Below, one piece after another: positions 6,011 through 10,014 of a DNA stretch of 10,014 nt. Location of the stretch: contig JAPKMV010000078.1 in assembly GCA_026645635.1 (NCBI GenBank), forward strand, positions 1-10,014, written 5' to 3'. The DNA comes from Caldilineaceae bacterium. GTDB taxonomy: Bacteria; Chloroflexota; Anaerolineae; Caldilineales; Caldilineaceae. Each line of letters begins with the position of its first letter. Within the stretch, counting starts at the first letter, position 1. The translations under genes and the position numbers were made by a program. Under the pieces are notes generated by a model. The model worked only from the letters and a program-made list of their open reading frames with translations, was not told the DNA's origin and ran no database searches.

Positions 6011-6511
6011 CTAGCGCATGCCGTGGCCCATCATGCCCTGACCACCCATCATGCCCTGACCCATCATGCCCTGACCCATCATGCCGGTTAGCGGGACGCC
6101 GGCCTGCATGTCGTAGCCATAGGCCATGGGGCAACTCATCATCCCGTGCCCCACCATGCTCTGGCCCATCGTACCGGTCACTGGGACGCCGGCCTGCATG
6201 CCGTAGCCATAGGCCATGGGACTGCCCATCATGCCATGCCCCATCATGCCCTGGCCCATCGTACCGGTTACTGGAACGCCGGCCTGCATGCCGTAGCCAT
6301 AGGCCATGGGACTGCCCATCATGCCGTGCCCCATCATGCCCTGGCCCATCGTACCGGTTACCAAAGCGCCGGCCTGTATCCCGACCGGACCTAGTGCAGA
6401 TGGTTGGGCGCTCTGTGCCTGCGCAGCGCCTGTTGACAAGACTCCCCACAGGACAAAGGCCAGCAGGAGTGCGACGGGGAAGGTGAATAGCTGTTTTGTG
6501 TTTTTGTACAT
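6011..6511 (-). CDS. Secreted Met/Gly/His-rich repeat protein
   Basis: 166 residues. ATG 6511 is chosen because GGAGG lies 8 bases before it; an in-frame TTG at 6526 would overlap that ribosome binding site. Residues 1-32 are a signal peptide (KNTK, hydrophobic core, cleavage likely after AQA). The mature protein is a four-unit repeat of 30 residues (44-73, 74-103, 104-133 and a variant last unit 134-166). A typical unit has GMQAGVPVTGTMGQGMMGHG, MMGSPM and AYGY. Met, Gly and His dominate, with MMGHGMMG clusters like Cu(I)/Ag(I)-binding segments of SilE- or PcoE-type proteins, although there is no overall homology to those that I can see. One Cys occurs, in unit 3. I infer a periplasmic or cell-surface metal sponge. 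The leader, signal peptide and promoter closely match the gene at 6645-7301, so the two are paralogues. No known family name. Confidence 0.8.
   Translation of the reverse strand: MYKNTKQLFTFPVALLLAFVLWGVLSTGAAQAQSAQPSALGPVGIQAGALVTGTMGQGMMGHGMMGSPMAYGYGMQAGVPVTGTMGQGMMGHGMMGSPMAYGYGMQAGVPVTGTMGQSMVGHGMMSCPMAYGYDMQAGVPLTGMMGQGMMGQGMMGGQGMMGHGMR
6014..6382 (-). repeat. 90-bp tandem coding repeat, four units
   Basis: The anchor GGCCTGCATG (or GGCCTGTATC) recurs at 6101, 6191, 6281 and 6371, exactly 90 bp apart. The units at 6191 and 6281 are nearly identical at the DNA level. The last coding unit is altered and slightly longer. The period is a multiple of three and keeps the 30-residue protein repeat in frame, so unit number could change by slippage or recombination without breaking the gene. 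Confidence 0.95.
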
Positions 6512-6585
6512 GGTAGTTGCCTCCAAAGCATTGGGTAAACTAAAGCATCGACTGTCGTTTCGAAGTAGCTACAGCATCGCACCGG

Positions 6586-6604
6586 ATTGTGAGGACATTG
6601 TGAG
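6586..6604 (-). promoter_or_regulatory. Direct-repeat operator in front of the Met-rich repeat gene
   Basis: ATTGTGAG occurs at 6586-6593 and again at 6597-6604 (plus-strand reading), an exact 8-base direct repeat at 11-bp period. OmpR/PhoB-family regulators typically bind tandem sites of this spacing next to the -35 region. The same element stands at the same place before the paralogous gene (7376-7394). It lies 75 bases before ATG 6511, within the 133-bp gap. Confidence 0.6.
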
Positions 6605-6644
6605 ATCAACACGTACCCATTGTGTACAGGCTGGCTTGTGATCG

Positions 6645-7301
6645 CTACCGATGCAGGGTCAGCAGATAGCTGACAATGTCGGCGATGTCCTGCTCACGTA
6701 GAGTTTGGCTGTAGCCCTGGATCATGACGTTGGGTTGATAACCTTTCACTACGTAGGCATTTGGATCAAGGATGCTGCTGTAAAGATACTCCGCAGCAGT
6801 TTGTCCGGCGACGCGGGTGGCGGCAGTTTTCGCCAGATCATGCCAGGTAGGGCCCACCATCGTTTGGTTGGGACTCAGTGTGTGGCAACCGAGGCAAGTG
6901 TTGGCGGCGGTGAGCTGTTGGCCTCGATTGGGATCGGCTGACTCGACCGCCGCCGTGAAACTCTCCGGCACGCTGACCAGAGCTGCATCCTGCATATCCG
7001 TCAACGTCACCGAGGTCCCCGAGTCATACCCCATCATACCCTGGCTCATCATGCCATAACCCATCATACCGCAGCCGCAATGTCCATAGGTCGCCATTTT
7101 GGTTAACGGCATGCCAGCCTGCATCCCGCGGCCATAGCCCATCATGCCGTGACCCATCATGCCATTTTGCCAACCTGGATCTGGCATGTATGGCTGGGCG
7201 CTTTGTGCCTGCAATGTGCCCGTCAACAGGACTCCGCAAATGAAAAGCACCGTAAGCAGCGCGCCGGTGACGACGACTCTCTGTTTTGTGTTCTTTTGCA
7301 T
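6645..7301 (-). CDS. Secreted cytochrome c with Met-rich N-terminal segment
   Basis: 218 residues from ATG 7301, which has GGAGG 8 bases upstream; the frame is open further 5' but that part carries the leader. A signal peptide (1-32, cleavage after LQA before QSAQP) is followed by a Met/Gly/His-rich segment (47-91) with GMMGHGMMGYG, GMQAGMPLT, an unusual HCGC (74-77) and GMMGYGMMSQGMMG. A spacer then leads to a class I cytochrome c domain (about 110-218) with haem motif CLGCH (136-140), likely axial Met193 (NVMIQGY) and the terminal helix DIADIVSYLLTL. It is a fusion of the neighbour's repeat type with an electron-carrier domain, which suggests metal binding coupled to redox, for example handling Cu(I)/Cu(II) (inference). 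It shares leader, signal peptide and promoter with the gene at 6011-6511. The 133-bp gap to that gene carries a separate operator, so the two are probably transcribed separately but co-regulated. Confidence 0.88.
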   Translation of the reverse strand: MQKNTKQRVVVTGALLTVLFICGVLLTGTLQAQSAQPYMPDPGWQNGMMGHGMMGYGRGMQAGMPLTKMATYGHCGCGMMGYGMMSQGMMGYDSGTSVTLTDMQDAALVSVPESFTAAVESADPNRGQQLTAANTCLGCHTLSPNQTMVGPTWHDLAKTAATRVAGQTAAEYLYSSILDPNAYVVKGYQPNVMIQGYSQTLREQDIADIVSYLLTLHR

Positions 7302-7357
7302 AGTAGTTGCCTCCAAAGCAACAGGTGAACTCAAGCATCGTTTGTCGTTCCACAGCA

Positions 7358-7394
7358 TCTATAGGATCGCGCTGGATTGTGAGGACAATTTGAG
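7358..7394 (-). promoter_or_regulatory. Promoter and direct-repeat operator of the Met-rich cytochrome gene
   Basis: Plus-strand reading: ATTGTGAG (7376-7383) and AATTTGAG (7387-7394), 11 bp apart, matching the operator at 6586-6604. On the minus strand a -10-like TATAGA (7363-7358) follows the repeats at a distance that lets them cover the -35 region, the usual activator position for OmpR-type regulators. The sequence from here to the GGAGG is clearly homologous to that in front of the gene at 6011-6511. Confidence 0.6.
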
Positions 7395-7439
7395 ATCACC
7401 ACGTACACTTTGTGATGCAAGGTAATAAGGCGCTGCTAC

Positions 7440-7468
7440 TTGACAAAAGCCCACAGCAAGCATATCAT
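7440..7468 (+). promoter_or_regulatory. Sigma70-type promoter of the ArsR-family repressor operon
   Basis: A perfect TTGACA (7440-7445), a 17-bp spacer and TATCAT (7463-7468) precede the repressor gene. GGAG (7493-7496) lies 7 bases before ATG 7504. The -10 box is the left arm of the palindrome at 7463-7483, which fits steric repression by the gene's own product. Confidence 0.7.
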
Positions 7469-7483
7469 CAAGTAGTGATGTGA
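7463..7483. promoter_or_regulatory. Candidate ArsR/SmtB-family operator
   Basis: TATCATCA (7463-7470), AGTAG, then TGATGTGA (7476-7483) form an imperfect inverted repeat matching at 6 of 8 positions per arm. AT-rich imperfect palindromes of this size overlapping the promoter are usual for SmtB/CadC/CmtR repressors. Confidence 0.55.
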
Positions 7484-7503
7484 TGATGAAATGGAGTTAA
7501 CAA

Positions 7504-7848
7504 ATGCTGCTCATCGCTGAAAACCTTGAACTCGAACTGAAAGCCAAGCTCTTCCGCGGGTTTGCGGAAACGTCCCGTTTGTCCATCTTGGAGGCGCTGC
7601 GGGCGCAGCCGTTGAATGTAGGCGAGCTTGTACAGATCACCGAACTTAGCCAGTCCAACATCTCCAACCATCTTGCGTGCCTGCGCGACTGCGGTTTGGT
7701 TACGAATGAACAACGCGGGCGTTACACCTACTATCGCCTCACCGATGATCGAATTGACGGCCTGCTGCGCATGGCCGAAGAAGTCCTTTCCGATGTCGCC
7801 AACGGTGTCTACCAGTGCACACGTTACGAACGTCCAACAGAGTCATAG
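7504..7848 (+). CDS. CmtR-like ArsR/SmtB-family metal-responsive repressor
   Basis: 114 residues. A winged helix-turn-helix protein with FAETSRLSILEALR (20-33), the recognition helix SQSNISNHLACLRDCGLV (49-66) and the wing EQRGRYTYYRL. Cys59 and Cys63 in the recognition helix plus Cys105 near the C-terminus match the Cd(II)/Pb(II) ligands Cys57, Cys61 and Cys102 of mycobacterial CmtR in context and spacing. The DxH pairs of zinc or arsenic sensors are not evident. It should release its operator when Cd(II) or Pb(II) binds and so derepress itself and the downstream transporter. The start is fixed by GGAG and the strong promoter upstream. It is divergent from the Met-rich cytochrome gene, so the shared intergenic region separates two metal-response systems. 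Confidence 0.88.
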   Translation: MLLIAENLELELKAKLFRGFAETSRLSILEALRAQPLNVGELVQITELSQSNISNHLACLRDCGLVTNEQRGRYTYYRLTDDRIDGLLRMAEEVLSDVANGVYQCTRYERPTES

Positions 7849-7908
7849 CAATGATCCTGGTGCTTGTCGCGTGTCACCCTTGTCTGAAACCAGAGGAAAA
7901 CTAAACGA

Positions 7909-8718
7909 ATGGCAAACCCACCACTCGAAAACCTGCTTTTCAAAGTCCCTCAAATGGACTGCGCCGCCGAAGAACAGCTCGTGCGCATGCAATTATCCAG
8001 CAGCGCCGACGTTAAGCGCCTCGCTTTCGATTTGCCACAGCGCACTGTGGTCATCACCCATACTGGCAGCAGCGCCGCGATCGAACATCTGATGCACGAG
8101 TTGAACCTCGGTGCGTCTTTGGTCGAACGCAGCCAAATCGATGAACTGGAGCCGGGCACTGACGAAGATCGTCAGCGCAAGTTCCTGATCATCGTCTTGC
8201 TGATCAACGCAACGCTGTTTGCTGTGGAACTGACGACCGGTATTGTCGCTAGCTCGATGGGCCTGGTTGCCGATAGCCTGGACATGCTGGCCGACGCCCT
8301 TGTGTATGGCATGAGCCTGTTTGCCGTTGGCAAGGCACTACAGTACAAGAAACGGGTTGCCCGAATTAGCGGCTATTTCCAGCTTGGCCTGGCTGTGTTT
8401 GGCCTCGTTGAGGTCGTGCGGCGCTTCCTGGGTGCAGGCGACGAACCCAGCTTCGCCCTCATGATCGGTATCTCCCTCTTGGCCTTGGCCGGTAATGTTG
8501 CATCACTGCTTGTGCTGCAGCGCGCCGCCAATCATGAGGTACACATGAAGGCGAGTTGGATCTTCACAACGAACGATGTGCTAGTCAATATTGGTGTAAT
8601 TGTGGCCGGTGTTCTCGTCTTTATGACCGGCTCCAAGATACCCGACCTGCTGGTGGGTGCTGTGGTGTTCTGCCTGGTGGCCAACGGTGCTTTCCGCATC
8701 CTAAAGCTGGCTAGATAG
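7909..8718 (+). CDS. Cation diffusion facilitator-like transporter with N-terminal HMA-like domain
   Basis: 269 residues. Residues about 8-75 resemble a ferredoxin-fold heavy-metal-associated domain, but the metal loop is MDCAAEE with a single Cys18 in place of the usual Cys-x2-Cys. Six membrane segments follow (about 92-114, 117-141, 152-173, 182-203, 216-238, 244-265), as in CDF proteins. TM2 keeps Asp125-x3-Asp129. TM5 has Asp223 preceded by Asn222, and the position four residues before Asp223, normally His, is Phe219. The C-terminal cytoplasmic domain of classical CDF exporters is missing. This agrees with a short CDF subfamily fused to an HMA-like domain. It probably exports Cd(II), Zn(II) or Pb(II) under the repressor gene 60 bases upstream. 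The ribosome binding site (GAGG 7893-7896) is a little far, 12 bases, from the ATG. Confidence 0.85.
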   Translation: MANPPLENLLFKVPQMDCAAEEQLVRMQLSSSADVKRLAFDLPQRTVVITHTGSSAAIEHLMHELNLGASLVERSQIDELEPGTDEDRQRKFLIIVLLINATLFAVELTTGIVASSMGLVADSLDMLADALVYGMSLFAVGKALQYKKRVARISGYFQLGLAVFGLVEVVRRFLGAGDEPSFALMIGISLLALAGNVASLLVLQRAANHEVHMKASWIFTTNDVLVNIGVIVAGVLVFMTGSKIPDLLVGAVVFCLVANGAFRILKLAR

Positions 8719-8776
8719 TACTCCGCCTTGGAAAACCGTCTGGAAATTCGCCTCGCAGATATCCAGGTCTAGCCTC

Positions 8777-9385
8777 ATGTCGCGCCCGTTGTTTCACCAA
8801 CTGCACGATCCGGTAAGCGCCGCCAAAAGCTGTTGGCTGGTCATCAAGGGTGGCAAGCATCTGGAGACCCTGGCCAAGGCCGACGTGCTGCTTATCGACA
8901 AGACCGGCACGCTCACGTTGGGGCAACCACGCGTGAGCGACGTCGCACCGCTCAACGGCCTTGCGCCCGATGCTGCGCTGCTGCTAGCCGCCTCCACCGA
9001 ACGCTATTCGGATCATCCACTGGCCCAGGCGCTAACCCTGGCCGATCCGGACGCCTTTACGGCATTTCCAGGCATCGGCGCGTCCAGGCGACTGTCAACC
9101 AGCACCGCATCGAAGTTGGCAACCGGCGTCTTGTTTCCGTGACATCGCTAGCCGCCGCCGCGCCGGAGGCCCCGGGGCAAGACGCTGCTTTACATCGCGT
9201 GCGATGGCGGCGGGTGCGCCATCGCACGCCGCCGCCGATACCCTGCGCGACGAGGTGCCGGCGGCGCTCAGACAGCTACGCATGCTGGGGATCATCCATA
9301 TCGGCTACTGACGGGGGACAATGTGCGCACCGCGTCGGTGCTGGCCGAACGCTTAGGCGTCGTCTATCGCGCTGAACTGCTGCCC
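8777..9385 (+). pseudogene. Remnant of a Zn/Cd/Pb-type P1B ATPase, frameshifted
   Basis: Homology to ZntA/CadA-type ATPases is visible from about VIKGGKHLETLAK (8840), through the phosphorylation motif DKTGTLT (Asp codon 8897-8899) and the ERYSDHPLAQAL nucleotide-binding segment. It then changes frame four times: QATVNQHRIEVGNRRL from 9082, GKTLLYIACDG from 9176, ADTLRDEVPAALRQL from 9234 and LLTGDNVRTASVLAERLG from 9305. It stops near AELLP (9385), where the family expects EDK and the GDGxND hinge. The N-terminal metal-binding domain, the CPC membrane helix, the actuator domain and all C-terminal helices are missing. The longest continuous frame is 8777-9142. It is surely inactive. It follows the CDF gene by 58 bases, so an intact repressor-CDF-ATPase module probably once existed. 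Confidence 0.88.
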
Positions 9386-9462
9386 TCTACACCTTCGCCC
9401 AGGCCCGGCAGAAGCCGGCGTTCCGCATCTCCGGACGCTATCTTCAGGCGCAGCTGTAGTGG
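9386..9462 (+). other. Unassigned remnant between the ATPase and YnfA fragments
   Basis: A short open stretch in the plus frame ending at TAG 9456-9458 reads ALYTFAQARQKPAFRISGRY and a few more residues. This looks like the tail of some protein, not the continuation of the ATPase. I do not recognise it; it may mark a deletion junction. Confidence 0.3.
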
Positions 9463-9629
9463 CTACAGGCGCCGTCCCCACATGATGATCGCCACGCCGA
9501 CCATGGCGATTGCAGCGCCCAGGATGTCGTAGCGGTCGGGCTGCCAGCCATCCACCAGCCACCGCCACAACAACGAGAGCACGATGAAAACCTAGACCCG
9601 GCCAAAAGCGGCCTCTTGTTGCAGGTCGA
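9463..9629 (-). pseudogene. YnfA/UPF0060-family membrane protein, C-terminal fragment
   Basis: On the minus strand the frame reads LQQEAAFGRV, then TAG (9594-9592), then VFIVLSLLWRWLVDGWQPDR, YDILGAAIAMVGVAIIMWG and RRL, with stop at 9465-9463. This is the second half of the small four-helix YnfA family, whose members carry AAFGRVYAAYGG before VFIVLSL. The YAAYGG part is gone and the junction makes a stop codon, so a short deletion has broken the gene. The N-terminal half is absent: the fragment abuts the stop of the cytochrome gene at 9630. Confidence 0.75.
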
Positions 9630-10014
9630 TCAGGATTGCGCACGCAGGTAAGCAATGATCGACATCAGGCCTTGGTCGTTCAAATCAGGTCGACCGCCAT
9701 TGGGGGGCATGACCAACCCCGTTGTGTTGAGTGGGTTGCTCAGATCACGCCCTGCTTTGACTACCGCCAGCACCTGGCCGTCGGTATTGGTGGCGAGGAA
9801 TTCGGATCCGGCCAGCGGGTTACCGAGGTTAGTCACGCCCTTGGCATCGAGGCCATGGCAAGCCGCACATGCTTCGCGGTAGAGGTTGTCGCCCTGCGCC
9901 AGCACGCCAGGGTCCTTCGAATTCACCGTTGCGCTGTTGGTCGCCATCGCTGTCTGTGGCCGCCCGCTAATAAATAGCACCGCAAACACGGCCAACACGG
10001 TCACGATCGGCGCT
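9630..10014 (-). CDS. Secreted small cytochrome c (start outside the window)
   Basis: The frame ends at TGA 9632-9630 and stays open to the window edge. The first start-like codon inside is GTG 10004 (124 residues), but the visible N-terminus looks like the hydrophobic core of a signal peptide (VLAVFAVLFISG, cleavage near AMA), so the true start is probably upstream. In the 124-residue numbering the haem site is CAACH (46-50), the likely axial ligand is Met99 in GLVMPPNGG, and the last helix is GLMSIIAYLRAQ. It is a class I cytochrome c of the short, soluble kind. No operon partner is visible because its upstream side is outside the window; the downstream YnfA remnant is dead. Confidence 0.85.
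   Translation of the reverse strand, partial: APIVTVLAVFAVLFISGRPQTAMATNSATVNSKDPGVLAQGDNLYREACAACHGLDAKGVTNLGNPLAGSEFLATNTDGQVLAVVKAGRDLSNPLNTTGLVMPPNGGRPDLNDQGLMSIIAYLRAQS

Noticed and set aside
6014..6382. CRISPR-like array
   Set aside because: The repeats are contiguous 90-bp coding units without unique spacers and keep a protein frame.
6146..6394. Plus-strand open frame through the 90-bp repeat
   Set aside because: It arises from the periodic codon pattern of the real minus-strand gene, which has a signal peptide, ribosome binding site and matching paralogue.
6512..6526. TTG 6526 as start of the Met-rich repeat protein
   Set aside because: It overlaps the GGAGG that serves ATG 6511, and the paralogue starts at the equivalent ATG 7301.
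8777..9142. A functional 121-residue protein carrying the DKTGTLT motif
   Set aside because: It lacks every membrane helix and continues out of frame as recognisable ATPase sequence, so it is a remnant.

Overview
The window is a GC-rich bacterial segment. Several c-type cytochromes, an FmdE protein, a polyferredoxin and the style of the two-component and metal-transport genes suggest an environmental, respiratory bacterium. My best guess is Chloroflexota (Caldilinea/Anaerolineae-like), with low to moderate confidence because there is no rRNA or marker gene here.

Region 1 (1-3160, + strand) is a redox block. It opens with the C-terminal end of a molybdopterin oxidoreductase, followed by a hairpin terminator. 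A tight operon comes next: membrane-anchored cytochrome c, FmdE-family Zn-ribbon protein, four-cluster polyferredoxin and carboxymuconolactone-decarboxylase (CMD)-like protein. The last gene appears to encode a small selenoprotein of the GDCCVxC family. From FmdE onward each gene overlaps the next by 1-4 bases. The last reading frame is broken only by an in-frame TGA (3017-3019). That TGA sits where the family has a conserved Cys, and a bacterial SECIS-like hairpin with a bulged U lies just downstream.

Region 2 (3224-7394, - strand) looks like a self-contained sensory and export system built on methionine-rich repeats. An OmpR-type response regulator overlaps a histidine kinase whose extracytoplasmic sensor holds about 24 Met in 120 residues in three degenerate repeats. 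Two secreted proteins lie upstream of it. One is almost entirely a 30-residue Met/Gly/His repeat, encoded by an exact 90-bp tandem repeat. The other has the same Met-rich start fused to a cytochrome c domain. Both have near-identical signal peptides, leaders and promoters. Each promoter carries an 11-bp-period direct repeat (ATTGTGAG) of the kind bound by OmpR-family regulators. A Cu(I)/Ag(I) response is the most economical reading.

Region 3 (7440-9458, + strand) is a soft-metal efflux module. A CmtR-like ArsR/SmtB repressor (Cys59, Cys63, Cys105) has a clear -35/-10 promoter overlapped by an imperfect palindrome. It is followed by a CDF-type transporter with an N-terminal HMA-like domain, then a frameshifted remnant of a Zn/Cd/Pb P1B-type ATPase.

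Region 4 (9463-10014, - strand) holds a decayed fragment of a YnfA/UPF0060 membrane protein and a cytochrome c gene whose start lies outside the window. Longer gene-free stretches are 5667-6010 (two perfect inverted repeats and a candidate promoter) and the short divergent intergenic region 7302-7503.
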